Of a stretch of DNA of 64,000 bases, positions 19,013 through 27,770 are shown piece after piece. Under the pieces are notes generated by a model, which was given only the letters and a program-made list of their open reading frames with translations, ran no database searches and was not told where the DNA came from. Numbering within the stretch: the stretch's first letter is position 1; every line of letters begins with the position of its first letter. A program made the translations under genes and the position numbers. This stretch comes from Paraburkholderia antibiotica (GTDB taxonomy: Bacteria; Pseudomonadota; Gammaproteobacteria; Burkholderiales; Burkholderiaceae): contig NZ_JABBFZ010000003.1 in the NCBI RefSeq assembly GCF_012927125.1, positions 372,001 to 436,000 on the forward strand, in the 5' to 3' direction.

Positions 19013-19153
19013 GGTGGGGACTGCGAGTGCGGATGGGAGAGAATCCGCTACTTTAACAATTTCGTTGTCGTCGTGCCGTTGCGCGATAACGGTCGACGCG
19101 CCGACAATCGGCGGCACAATCCTCACCGCCAACCTTTCCGGGCCACGCAGCCA

Positions 19154-19903
19154 ATGAACCTCGACCCCTTGAGCGACAGCAAGATCATCGATGCATGGCG
19201 GCACAACGCGGCGCCGTGGCAGAGCGCGGTGCGCGACGGCGCAATCGAAAGCCGGCGGCTCGCGACCGATCAGGCCGTGCTGGACGCGGTGCTCGCGTGC
19301 GAACCGGCTAGCTTGCTCGATCTGGGTTGCGGCGAAGGCTGGCTCGCGCTCGCGTTGCAGCGCCAGCGCATCGACGTGACGGCGGTCGACGTCGTGGCCG
19401 AACTGGTGCGCGCGGCGACCGATGCGGGCGTGAACGATGCCCGCGTGCTGTCGTACGAAGAGATCGCCGCCGGCGCGCTCGATCTGCGCGTCGACGTGGT
19501 GGTCTGCAATTTCTCGCTGCTCGGCAAGGAGTCGGTGGACGATCTGCTGCGCGCGATGCCGACGCTGCTCGCACCCGGCGGCTCGTTGATCGTGCAGACC
19601 TTGCATCCGGTGCTGGCGTGCGGCGACGCGCCGTACGTCGACGGCTGGCGCAGCGGTTCGTGGGCCGGTTTCGGCGACGCCTTCAGCGATGCGCCGCCGT
19701 GGTACTTCCGCACCTTGCAGACGTGGATCGAGCTGATCGGCGCGAGCGGGCTGGTGCTGCGGCAGATGCGCGAACCGCTGCATCCGCGAACCGGCAAGCC
19801 GGCGTCGGTGATTTTCCGCGCGCAGGCGTGGACTACTGGCTCAACTCCCGATGCAGCGCCCGATACTCCTGTGCGAGCTTGTGTCCCGGATCGAGGTGAA
19901 TGA
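19154..19903 (+). CDS. SAM-dependent methyltransferase (class I)
   Basis: A 249-residue cytoplasmic methyltransferase. SAM motif I is SLLDLGCGEGWLALAL (about residues 53-68), followed by the acidic strand VTAVDVV and motif VDVVVCNFSLLG. The LAPGGSLIVQTLHP strand is also typical. The substrate is not deducible; the closing IFRAQAW fits small-molecule methyltransferases. The last 23 codons overlap the end of the convergent ParA gene by 71 bases, so the tail after about residue 225 is probably poorly conserved. Confidence 0.88.
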   Translation: MNLDPLSDSKIIDAWRHNAAPWQSAVRDGAIESRRLATDQAVLDAVLACEPASLLDLGCGEGWLALALQRQRIDVTAVDVVAELVRAATDAGVNDARVLSYEEIAAGALDLRVDVVVCNFSLLGKESVDDLLRAMPTLLAPGGSLIVQTLHPVLACGDAPYVDGWRSGSWAGFGDAFSDAPPWYFRTLQTWIELIGASGLVLRQMREPLHPRTGKPASVIFRAQAWTTGSTPDAAPDTPVRACVPDRGE

Positions 19904-20597
19904 CCGGCGTCGCCTGCTGATGCGACTCGCGAATCTTCACCGACGACGACAGCCGCGCCCCCAACACCGGCAGACCTTCGCCGATCAGTTCGTCGACCAG
20001 CTTCTGCGGCAGACTCGCGCGCGGCTGGAACTGGTTGATGACGATCCCTTCCACTTCCAGCGCGTCGTTGTGATCCTGGCGGATCTCCTTGACGTTTTCG
20101 AGCAGCGTGTAAAGCGCGCGACGCGAAAAGTCGTCGCAGTCGAACGGAATCAGGCAGCGCTCGACGGCGATCAGCGCGGAGCGGGTGTAGAAGTTCAGCG
20201 CGGGCGGTGTGTCGATGTAGATCGCGTCGTACATGTCGAGCTCGTTGAGCGCGTCGCGCAGCTTGTAGATCTTGTAGCGCGATTCCAGCTTGCCGTGCAG
20301 CGTGTCGAGGTCCGCATGCGCGGGCATCACGTCGAGGTTCTCGAAGCGGGTCGAGTGAATGAACGAGGTTGCCTCGACGGGCTTGAAGCTGAACGACAGC
20401 GCGGTGTCGAAGAAGTCGGCGGCGGTCGGGCGCAGCTCGCCTGCCTGCGGGCCGAGCAGATATTGGCTCGAATTCGCCTGGGCATCGAGGTCGATCACGA
20501 GCGTGCGCAGCCCTTCGCTCGCGCTGATCGCCGCCAGGTTGCAGACGATGGTCGATTTGCCCACGCCACCTTTCTGATTGAATACAACGCGCCGCAT
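19833..20597 (-). CDS. ParA/MinD-type ATPase, orphan
   Basis: A 254-residue deviant-Walker ATPase. Walker A is FNQKGGVGKST at residues 5-15, followed by LVIDLDAQANSSQYLLG and the switch strand AIYIDTPPALNFYTRSALIA. The C-terminal RESHQQATPVIHLDPGHKLAQEYRAL is a usual ParA end. No ParB or parS-like repeats are nearby, so it is an orphan that may position a protein cargo rather than the chromosome. It starts at ATG 20597 and is divergent from the small secreted protein gene. Its end overlaps the methyltransferase gene convergently. Confidence 0.9.
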   Translation of the reverse strand: MRRVVFNQKGGVGKSTIVCNLAAISASEGLRTLVIDLDAQANSSQYLLGPQAGELRPTAADFFDTALSFSFKPVEATSFIHSTRFENLDVMPAHADLDTLHGKLESRYKIYKLRDALNELDMYDAIYIDTPPALNFYTRSALIAVERCLIPFDCDDFSRRALYTLLENVKEIRQDHNDALEVEGIVINQFQPRASLPQKLVDELIGEGLPVLGARLSSSVKIRESHQQATPVIHLDPGHKLAQEYRALHRELSQ

Positions 20598-20880
20598 GGT
20601 CTCCCCTTGAGCGGAACTGGTTACGAAAGCGCCCAGCATACCTGAGTCGGATGACCGGATTGGGGTGGGCGGTGGCTTTTCTGCGTCGCGTGCGGTGCCG
20701 GGTGGCGGTTGGCGGAGACGCCGCCAGTTGTTAACTTTGATCAAAAAGTGCCCCGCGTCGCCAGCCGCGGTCTACGATGCTTTGCCGCTGGCCGTTACAG
20801 GGAGGGCGGCGAATCCTCCCGTACGTATCGTGTGTGGCCGCGTGCCACACGCCCTATATCAATCGAGTTTGGAGAATGCT

Positions 20881-21144
20881 ATGAAATATCTTCTCGCTGC
20901 CCTGCTGGGCGCAGGCCTTGGCATCGGTCTGTCCGGCGCGGCGTACGCGGTCGACGTGAACGTCAACGTCGGTACGCCCGCTCCGGTCATGGTGCAGCAG
21001 CCTGTCGTCGTTCAGCAGGGTTGGCACGGCGACCGCTATTGGGACGGTCATCGCTACTGGGAACGCCGGGAATGGGAGGAGCGCCATCACCACCACGAGC
21101 GTGGTCACTGCCCTCCGGGTCACGCGAAGAAGGGCGAGTGCTGA
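20881..21144 (+). CDS. Small secreted His-rich protein
   Basis: An 87-residue precursor. The signal peptide MKYLLAALLGAGLGIGLSG ends near AAYA-VD, giving a mature protein of about 63 residues. It consists of a Val/Gln-rich stretch, two DGHRYWERRE-like motifs (RYWDGHRYWERREWEE), a run of four histidines and a C-terminal CPPGHAKKGEC. Histidines plus two cysteines suggest metal binding in the periplasm, but this is inference. GGAG at 20871-20874 is a proper ribosome binding site. I do not recognise the family with certainty. Confidence 0.8.
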   Translation: MKYLLAALLGAGLGIGLSGAAYAVDVNVNVGTPAPVMVQQPVVVQQGWHGDRYWDGHRYWERREWEERHHHHERGHCPPGHAKKGEC

Positions 21145-21181
21145 TGGCGGCATCGTCTGCGTCGCTCGGCGGCCTGGCCGT

Positions 21182-21201
21182 CTGAGCGGGTCACCGCTCA
21201 G
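21182..21201 (+). terminator. Hairpin after the His-rich protein gene
   Basis: CTGAGCGG and CCGCTCAG form a perfect eight-base-pair stem with loop GTCA, 37 bases after the stop codon. No run of T follows, so it may be a weak or Rho-assisted terminator. A second hairpin (CCCGGTT / AACCGGG, 21265-21281) lies next to the end of the convergent gene. Confidence 0.4.
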
Positions 21202-21290
21202 CGAACCGCTCAGCGCGCGGCGGCCTCCATCCAGCGGGCCGCCATCGAATGTATCAATCGGAATCCCGGTTCAGAACCGGGCCGCGATCC

Positions 21291-22475
21291 TCACTGACTC
21301 AGATAAACGAACTTGCCGTCCTTGATGATGCCCATCACGCTCGCCCGCTGATCGAGGCCGACGTGATCCTTCGGGCTCGTATTGACAACACCGTTCGGCA
21401 CCACCAGCTCATGCGCGTGCTCCAGTTCGTCGCGCAGCGCGACGCGGAACGCCGGCGTGCCCGGCTGCGCGGTCTTCAGCGCACGCGCCACCGCGTCCTG
21501 CAGGCGCGGATACACGCCTGCTGCATCGCCGGCGAACTGCGTGACGCTGCCGGGACCGTATTTCGCCTCGTACGCGTTGACGAACGCGAGCGCCGCCTTC
21601 TTCGATGGATGATCGGCCGGCAGCGTGCGCGCGACCACGACCGGCTGGGTCGGGAACAGCGTGCCTTCCACGTCCTTGCCGCCGAGCTTGATGAATTCCG
21701 GCGTCGCGATGCCATGCGTCTGATAGATCGGCCCCTTGTAGCCGCGCTCGATCAGCGTGCGCTGCGGCAGCACGGTCGGCGTGCCCGCGCCGGCGATCAG
21801 GATCGCGTCCGGCTTCGCGGCCATCAGCTTGAGGATCTGGCCGGTCACGCTTGCGTCGGTGCGGTTGTAGCGCTCGGTCGCGACCAGCTGGATATGGCGC
21901 AGCGCCGCGAACTTGCCGAACTCGTTGAGCCAGCTTTCGCCGTACGCATCGGCGAAACCGATGAAGCCGACCGTCTTGACGTTGTGGTTCGCCATGTAGC
22001 GCGTCATCACGTCGGCCATCGCGCTGTCGGTCTGCGCCATCTTGTAGGCCCAGACCTTCTTGCCTTCCTGCGGCTCGACCACGCTCGCCGAGCCGATCAG
22101 CGTGATCATCGGCGTCTGGCTTTCGGCGACCGGATCGAGCGCGGCCATCGCGGCCGGCGTGATGTTCGGGCCGACGATCACGTCGACGTGGTCTTCGTTG
22201 ATCAGCTTGCGGATGTTGCGCACGGCCGCGCCGGGGTCGGACGCGTCGTCGAGGAAGATGTAGTCGGCTTTCTGGCCGGCGATGGTCGGCGGCCACATCA
22301 GCATCGCGTTCTTGCTGGTGATGCCGATCACGGCGGCGGGGCCGGTGTTCGACAGATCGATGCCGACTTTCAGGTCGGCGCGCGCGGCGCCCGCGACGAG
22401 CAGCGCGCCGGCGGCAGCGGCCACGGCCGTCAGGCCGCGCAGGGTTTTCCGAAGCTTATTGTTATGCGACGTCAT
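21291..22475 (-). CDS. LivJ-type ABC transporter substrate-binding protein
   Basis: A 394-residue periplasmic binding protein of the branched-chain amino acid/amide class. The signal peptide spans about residues 1-33, with cleavage near ARA-DLKVGIDLSNTG. Typical blocks are VDVIVGPNITPAAMAALDPVAE, SDP-type YIFLDDASDPGAAVRNIRKL and GIIKDGKFVYLSQ at the end. The start at 22475 follows GGAGACC. It lies 56 bases after cysB on the same strand and no permease or ATPase gene is adjacent. The pairing with cysB suggests a sulfur-containing ligand or sulfur-regulated expression, but the ligand is unknown. Confidence 0.88.
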   Translation of the reverse strand: MTSHNNKLRKTLRGLTAVAAAAGALLVAGAARADLKVGIDLSNTGPAAVIGITSKNAMLMWPPTIAGQKADYIFLDDASDPGAAVRNIRKLINEDHVDVIVGPNITPAAMAALDPVAESQTPMITLIGSASVVEPQEGKKVWAYKMAQTDSAMADVMTRYMANHNVKTVGFIGFADAYGESWLNEFGKFAALRHIQLVATERYNRTDASVTGQILKLMAAKPDAILIAGAGTPTVLPQRTLIERGYKGPIYQTHGIATPEFIKLGGKDVEGTLFPTQPVVVARTLPADHPSKKAALAFVNAYEAKYGPGSVTQFAGDAAGVYPRLQDAVARALKTAQPGTPAFRVALRDELEHAHELVVPNGVVNTSPKDHVGLDQRASVMGIIKDGKFVYLSQ

Positions 22476-22531
22476 CAGAAGGTCTCCAAAGCGGGAAGGC
22501 AAGGTCGTGCCGGGGTGGTGGCGGTCCCCGG

Positions 22532-23473
22532 TCAAAGTTCGTAGGATTCGTGTTCGCCCTTCAGCGCCTGCTCGATCAGCCTGCGGTTCAGGCTCGGCGA
22601 CAGCAGCTCGACCAGCGTGTACACGTAGCTGCGCAGATACGCGCCCTGTTTCAGCGCGACGCGCGTCACGTTGCTGCCGAACAGATGGCCGACCGGCATC
22701 GCGCGCAGGTGGCGGTCGCGCTCGGCGTTGAACGCGATGTCGGCCATGATGCCGACGCCGAGGCCGAGTTCGACGTAGGTCTTGATCACGTCGGCGTCGA
22801 TCGCCTCCAGCACGATGTCCGGGTGCAGGCCGCGCAGGCGGAACGCCTCGTTGATCTTGGTGCGGCCGGCGAACGCGTTGTCGTAGGTGATCAGCGGGTA
22901 CTGGGTCAGATCGTCGAGCGACAGCAGCTTGCGCTCGAGCAGCGGATGATCCTGCTGCATCACCGCGACGTGGTGCCACTGGAAGCAGGGCAGCGACACC
23001 AGTTCCTTATAGTTGGAGATCGCTTCGGTCGCGATTGCGAGGTCGGCCTGGTCGTGCAGCACCATTTCGGCGACCTGGGTCGGGCTGCCTTGCAGAATCG
23101 AAAGGTGAACCTTCGGGAAGCGCTTCTTGAATTCTGCAATCGCGGCGGGCAGCGAGTAGCGCGCCTGGGTGTGGGTCGCGGCGATCGTCAGGTTGCCCTG
23201 ATCCTGCGCGGCGTAGTCTTTGCCGACCCGCTTGAGGCTTTCCACTTCCTGAAGGATTTTTTCGATCGATTGCAATATGATGCGGCCCGGCTCGGTCAGC
23301 GAGCGCACGCGCTTGCCGTGGCGGGTGAAGATCTCGACGCCCAGCTCGTCCTCGAGCTCGATGATCGCCTTCGAGACGCCCGGCTGGCTGGTAAATAGCG
23401 CCTTGGCCGCTTCAGTGAGGTTGTAGTTCTGCCGCACAGCCTCGCGGACGAAGCGGAATTGGTGCAGGTTCAT
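22532..23473 (-). CDS. cysB: CysB, LysR-family regulator of sulfate assimilation
   Basis: A 313-residue LysR regulator. The N-terminal winged helix is MNLHQFRFVREAVRQNYNLTEAAKALFTSQPGVSKAI. The next segment FTRHGKRVRSLTEPG and the C-terminal effector domain (TTHTQARYSLP-like ATHTQARYSLPAAI, later YPLITYDNAFAGRT) match CysB/Cbl. CysB activates cys genes with inducer O- or N-acetylserine. It is divergent from cysI across 226 bases of AT-rich DNA, the expected arrangement. CysB and Cbl are close; the position next to the whole cys operon favours CysB. Confidence 0.93.
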   Translation of the reverse strand: MNLHQFRFVREAVRQNYNLTEAAKALFTSQPGVSKAIIELEDELGVEIFTRHGKRVRSLTEPGRIILQSIEKILQEVESLKRVGKDYAAQDQGNLTIAATHTQARYSLPAAIAEFKKRFPKVHLSILQGSPTQVAEMVLHDQADLAIATEAISNYKELVSLPCFQWHHVAVMQQDHPLLERKLLSLDDLTQYPLITYDNAFAGRTKINEAFRLRGLHPDIVLEAIDADVIKTYVELGLGVGIMADIAFNAERDRHLRAMPVGHLFGSNVTRVALKQGAYLRSYVYTLVELLSPSLNRRLIEQALKGEHESYEL

Positions 23474-23480
23474 ATATAAC

Positions 23481-23529
23481 CTCGCCGCATATAAAAAGAA
23501 TTTTTTAGTCGTTTGAAATATAAGGCGAG
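23481..23529. promoter_or_regulatory. Inverted repeat in the cysB/cysI control region
   Basis: CTCGCC (23481-23486) and GGCGAG (23524-23529) face each other across 37 bases of very AT-rich sequence and lie just upstream of the cysB start. The AT-rich core resembles the kind of long asymmetric site LysR proteins such as CysB bind. It could be an autoregulatory site or a cysI activation site. Weak evidence. Confidence 0.3.
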
Positions 23530-23699
23530 TTTATTACGATCTGTCCATCTTTTTCAATATGGATATCTGTATTTGTCATAAGCAAATAAGCGATCGGTCT
23601 AAACGCTTGTCTGCCTGAACTGACCAACACGGATATTCGAGCCGCGGCGGAACCGGACCGCCGCGTGACACGCAAGTTTCGAAAAATTGGGGTCCCCGA

Positions 23700-25379
23700 A
23701 TGTACCAATACGATCAGTACGACCAGACCATCGTCGATGAACGGGTCGCGCAGTACGCCGATCAGGTTCGCCGCCGCTTGTCGGGCGAATTGAGCGAAGA
23801 GGAATTCCGTCCGCTGCGCCTGCAGAACGGCCTGTACTACCAGCGTCACGCGTACATGCACCGCATCGCGATTCCGTACGGCAACCTGCGCAGCGACCAG
23901 ATGCGCGTGCTCGCGCAGATCGCGCGCGAACACGACCGCGGCTACGGCCATTTCTCGACCCGTTCGAACATCCAGTACAACTGGATCAAGCTTGAGGAAA
24001 CGCCGGAAATCCTGCGCAAGCTCGCGTCCGTGCAGATGCACGGCATCCAGACCTCGGGCAACTGCATCCGCAACATCACCGCCGATCAATTCGCGGGCGT
24101 CGCGCCCGACGAAGTGGTCGATCCGCGTCCGTGGGCCGAAATCCTGCGTCAATGGTCGACGTTCCACCCGGAATTCGCATGGCTGCCGCGCAAGTTCAAG
24201 ATCGCGGTGTCGGGCTCGAAGGAAGACCGCGCGGCCGTGCAGATCCACGACATGGGCGTGTATCTGAAGAAGAACGAGCAGGGCGAACTGCTGGTCGACA
24301 TCCTTGCCGGTGGCGGGCTGGGCCGCACGCCGATCGTCGGCGCGATCATCAAGCGCGATCTGCCGTGGCAGCATCTGCTGACCTACTGCGAAGCCGTGTT
24401 GCGTGTGTACAACCGCTACGGCCGGCGCGACAACATGTACAAGGCGCGGATCAAGATTCTCGTGAAGGCGCTGTCGCCGGAGAAATTTTCCGCGCAGGTC
24501 GACGAAGAGTGGCAGCACCTGAAGGACGGTCCGTCCACGCTCACGCAGGCGGAAGTGGATCGCGTCGCGCAATACTTCGTGCCGCCCGCCTACGACAAGC
24601 TGCCGGACACCGACGCATCGTTCGAAAAGCATCTGCTGGAAAACCGCTCGTTCGCCCGCTGGGTCGAGCGTAACGTGCGTCCGCACAAGGTCGGGGGCTA
24701 CGCGTCGGTCACGCTGTCGCTGAAGCCGACCACGATCGCCCCGGGCGACGCGACGGACGCGCAGATGGAAGCGGTCGCCGACTGGGCCGACGAGTATTCG
24801 TTCGGCCAGATCCGCGTGTCGCACGAACAGAACCTGATCCTCGCGGACGTGAAGAAGCGCGATCTGTTCGAGCTGTGGGAAAAAGCCAAGGCGCAAGGTT
24901 TCGCGACGCCGAACATTGGTCTGCTGACCGACATCATCGCGTGCCCGGGCGGCGACTTCTGCTCGCTCGCGAACGCGAAGTCGATTCCGATCGCGCTGGC
25001 GATCCAGGAACGCTTCAACGATCTCGACTACGTGTACGACCTCGGCGATGTGTCGCTGAACATCTCGGGCTGTATCAACGCGTGCGGTCACCACCACGTC
25101 GGCAACATCGGCATTCTGGGCGTCGACAAGGACGGCTCGGAGTGGTACCAGGTGACGCTCGGCGGCGAGCAGGGCACCGGCGCGACCGGCGCACATCTGG
25201 GCCGCGTGATCGGCCCGTCGTTCTCGGCCGAGGAAATGCCGGACGTGATGAGCAAGGTGATCGATACGTTCGTGGAAAACCGTCAGGACGGCGAGCGTTT
25301 CATCGATACGTACAACCGTATCGGCCTCACGCCGTTCAAGGAGCGCGTGTACGCCGCGCGTCAACCGGCTCACGCGTAA
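23700..25379 (+). CDS. cysI: Sulfite reductase hemoprotein (siroheme / 4Fe-4S)
   Basis: A 559-residue nitrite/sulfite reductase. The 4Fe-4S/siroheme cysteines are visible as CPGGDFC (Cys415, Cys421) and CINAC (Cys458, Cys462). An early block STRSNIQYNWIKLEETPEIL and GNCIRNIT contribute siroheme contacts. It reduces sulfite to sulfide in the cytoplasm. No CysJ flavoprotein is adjacent, so the electron donor is probably ferredoxin or another partner. It is the first gene of the operon divergent from cysB. The ATG at 23700 follows the GGGG of AATTGGGGTCCCCGA. Confidence 0.95.
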   Translation: MYQYDQYDQTIVDERVAQYADQVRRRLSGELSEEEFRPLRLQNGLYYQRHAYMHRIAIPYGNLRSDQMRVLAQIAREHDRGYGHFSTRSNIQYNWIKLEETPEILRKLASVQMHGIQTSGNCIRNITADQFAGVAPDEVVDPRPWAEILRQWSTFHPEFAWLPRKFKIAVSGSKEDRAAVQIHDMGVYLKKNEQGELLVDILAGGGLGRTPIVGAIIKRDLPWQHLLTYCEAVLRVYNRYGRRDNMYKARIKILVKALSPEKFSAQVDEEWQHLKDGPSTLTQAEVDRVAQYFVPPAYDKLPDTDASFEKHLLENRSFARWVERNVRPHKVGGYASVTLSLKPTTIAPGDATDAQMEAVADWADEYSFGQIRVSHEQNLILADVKKRDLFELWEKAKAQGFATPNIGLLTDIIACPGGDFCSLANAKSIPIALAIQERFNDLDYVYDLGDVSLNISGCINACGHHHVGNIGILGVDKDGSEWYQVTLGGEQGTGATGAHLGRVIGPSFSAEEMPDVMSKVIDTFVENRQDGERFIDTYNRIGLTPFKERVYAARQPAHA

Positions 25380-25400
25380 CCGCGAAAGGATACTGAACAG

Positions 25401-25943
25401 ATGGCTTCTATCATCAAGAATCGCGCGATCGTCAACGACGACTGGACCGTCGTGCGCTCGGCCGAAGACGGCACGCTGCCGGCCGTGAACGCACTGCCGG
25501 CCGGCAAGGTCATCGTGCCGCTGGCGCTGTGGCAGGCCGAGCGCGATGCGCTCATCGCATCGCGCGGCGCCGCCGAACTCGGCGTGTGGCTCGCGCCGGA
25601 TAGCGAGCCGGCGGACATCGTCGTCGATTTCGACAAGCTCGCGCTGATCGCGGTGGACTTCCCGGTGTTCCGCGACGGCCGTGGCTACAGCATCGGCCGC
25701 CTGCTGCGCGAGCGTTATGGCTACAAGGGCGAACTGCGTTCGATCGGCGACGTGCTGCGCGACCAGATCACCTTCATGTACCGCTGCGGCTTCGACGCCT
25801 ACGCGCTGCGCGCCGACAAGGACCTCAACGATGCGCTGAAGGCGTTCGACGAGTTCAGCGTGCAATACCAGAGCGCGGTGGATCTGTCGCCGCTGTTCCG
25901 CCGCCGCGCCGCGCAGGCCGGCGCCGACAAGGTTTCGGCATGA
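25401..25943 (+). CDS. DUF934 family protein, sulfite-reduction associated
   Basis: A 180-residue protein with the family blocks VIVPLALWQAERDAL, IAVDFPVFRDGRGYSIGRLLRERYGYKGELR and GDVLRDQITFMYRCGFDAYALR. DUF934 genes are found next to cysI and cysH in many proteobacteria and are annotated as probably involved in sulfite reduction; the biochemical role is not established. It could provide electrons to or assemble CysI. It starts 21 bases after cysI and overlaps cysH as ATGA, so it is in the operon. Confidence 0.9.
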   Translation: MASIIKNRAIVNDDWTVVRSAEDGTLPAVNALPAGKVIVPLALWQAERDALIASRGAAELGVWLAPDSEPADIVVDFDKLALIAVDFPVFRDGRGYSIGRLLRERYGYKGELRSIGDVLRDQITFMYRCGFDAYALRADKDLNDALKAFDEFSVQYQSAVDLSPLFRRRAAQAGADKVSA

Positions 25944-26686
25944 GCACCGTTCAGTCGCTGAGCCCGGAACTGGCCGCGAAGGTCGAGCGTCTCGACACGC
26001 TGCTCGATTCGATCGCCGCGCGCCACGCGAACGTGAAGCTCGCGAGCAGCCTGGCGGCCGAAGACATGCTGCTCACCCACGCGATCCTGTCACGCAAGGT
26101 GAAGATCGGCATCTTCTCGCTGAATACGGGCCGTCTGCATGCCGAAACGCTCGGCATGCTCGATACCGTGAAGGCGCGCTATGGCTACGACCTCGAGCAG
26201 TTTCATCCGCAGGCTGCCGCGGTCGGGCAGTATGTGAGCGAGCACGGCCTGAACGCTTTCTACGAAAGCGTCGAGTTGCGCAAGCGCTGCTGCGAGATCC
26301 GCAAGGTCGAGCCGCTGAACCGCGCGCTCTCGGACGTCAGCGCCTGGGTGACGGGCCAGCGCCGCGAGCAGTCGGTCACCCGTGCCGAGCTGCATGAGGA
26401 AGAGCTCGACGGCGCGCGCAACATCGCCAAGTTCAATCCGCTCGCGGACTGGACCGAAGCCGAGGTCTGGGATTATCTTAAGGCCTTCGACGTGCCGGTC
26501 AATCCGCTGCATGCGCGCGGGTATCCGAGCATCGGCTGCGAGCCGTGTACGCGGGCGATCCGCCCCGGCGAGGACAGCCGGGCGGGGCGCTGGTGGTGGG
26601 AGTCGCGCGATACCAAGGAATGCGGCTTGCACATCACGGCGATTACCCCGATCGCGGCCGAGCGCAGCGAAAACGCGTCGGCCTGA
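25940..26686 (+). CDS. cysH: Adenylylsulfate (APS)/PAPS reductase
   Basis: A 248-residue PP-loop reductase. The nucleotide-binding start is LASSLAAEDMLLTHAI. Two cysteine pairs, KRCCEIRKVEPL and GCEPCTRAI, are the 4Fe-4S ligands found in APS reductases and not in the PAPS-only enterobacterial type. The catalytic C-terminal KECGLH is intact. It reduces adenylylsulfate to sulfite using thioredoxin. No adenylylsulfate kinase (CysC) is fused to CysN, in keeping with direct APS reduction. Overlaps the DUF934 gene by four bases. Confidence 0.93.
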   Translation: MSTVQSLSPELAAKVERLDTLLDSIAARHANVKLASSLAAEDMLLTHAILSRKVKIGIFSLNTGRLHAETLGMLDTVKARYGYDLEQFHPQAAAVGQYVSEHGLNAFYESVELRKRCCEIRKVEPLNRALSDVSAWVTGQRREQSVTRAELHEEELDGARNIAKFNPLADWTEAEVWDYLKAFDVPVNPLHARGYPSIGCEPCTRAIRPGEDSRAGRWWWESRDTKECGLHITAITPIAAERSENASA

Positions 26687-26782
26687 GCGCCTCGCACCGA
26701 ATTTGCGGCTCGCGCCGCCGAAACGATTTGAATACTTCCGCTCGCGCGCCAGCGCGCCGGGCGCACCAACGAAGGACTCGCT

Positions 26783-27745
26783 ATGAGCACCACGCTCGAT
26801 CCCACTGTCAACGCTCCGCTTGCCAACACGGCCAACCGGATGGATCACCTCGATTGGCTCGAAGCCGAGTCGATTCACATCCTGCGCGAACTGGTCGCCG
26901 AATGCAGCAAGCCGGCGCTGCTGTTTTCGGGCGGTAAGGATTCCGTGGTGGTGCTCGCACTTGCGCTGAAGGCGTTCGGCCTCGGTGCGAACCGCAAGAC
27001 CCAGTTGCCGTTCCCGCTCGTGCATATCGACACCGGCCATAACTACGACGAGGTGATCGACTTCCGCGATCGCCGCGCGCAGGAAATCGGCGCCGAGCTG
27101 GTGGTCGGCCATGTCGAGGATTCGATCAAGCGCGGCACCGTGCGTCTGCGTCGCGAAACCGATTCGCGCAATGCCGCGCAGGCGGTCACGCTGCTCGAAA
27201 CCATCGAGCAATACGGCTACACCGCGATGATCGGCGGCGCGCGTCGCGACGAAGAAAAGGCCCGCGCGAAAGAGCGCATCTTCTCGTTCCGCGACGAATT
27301 CGGCCAGTGGGACCCGAAGGCGCAGCGCCCGGAACTGTGGAGCCTGTACAACGCGCGTCTGCACAACGGCGAACACCTGCGCGTGTTCCCGATCTCGAAC
27401 TGGACCGAACTCGACGTGTGGCAGTACATCGCGCGCGAACAGCTCGAACTGCCGTCGATCTACTACGCGCACCAGCGCGAGATCGTGCGTCGCAACGGGC
27501 TGCTGGTGCCGGTCACGCCGCTCACGCCGATGCGTGAGGGCGAGACGAGCGAACAGGCGCTCGTGCGCTTCCGGACCGTCGGTGACATCAGCTGCACGTG
27601 CCCGGTCGAAAGCGACGCGGACGACATCGAGAAGATCATCGCCGAGACGGCCGTTACCGAAATCACGGAACGCGGCGCGACGCGGATGGACGATCAGGTG
27701 TCCGAAGCGGCGATGGAACAGCGCAAGAAGCAAGGTTATTTCTAA
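26783..27745 (+). CDS. cysD: Sulfate adenylyltransferase subunit 2
   Basis: A 320-residue PP-loop ATPase subunit. The PP-loop motif LLFSGGKDSVVVLAL lies near residues 47-61. FPLVHIDTGHNYDEVIDFRD and GGARRDEEKARAKERIFSF are the usual CysD blocks. The C-terminal AAMEQRKKQGYF is conserved in the family. With CysN it makes APS from sulfate and ATP, coupled to GTP hydrolysis. It lies 96 bases after cysH and 25 before cysN, on the same strand. Confidence 0.95.
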   Translation: MSTTLDPTVNAPLANTANRMDHLDWLEAESIHILRELVAECSKPALLFSGGKDSVVVLALALKAFGLGANRKTQLPFPLVHIDTGHNYDEVIDFRDRRAQEIGAELVVGHVEDSIKRGTVRLRRETDSRNAAQAVTLLETIEQYGYTAMIGGARRDEEKARAKERIFSFRDEFGQWDPKAQRPELWSLYNARLHNGEHLRVFPISNWTELDVWQYIAREQLELPSIYYAHQREIVRRNGLLVPVTPLTPMREGETSEQALVRFRTVGDISCTCPVESDADDIEKIIAETAVTEITERGATRMDDQVSEAAMEQRKKQGYF

Positions 27746-27770
27746 GCACACGACCAAGGGTAATTCAATC

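Noticed and set aside
23505..25865. 786-codon open frame antisense to cysI and the DUF934 gene
   Set aside because: It mirrors the codon structure of cysI and has no independent features.
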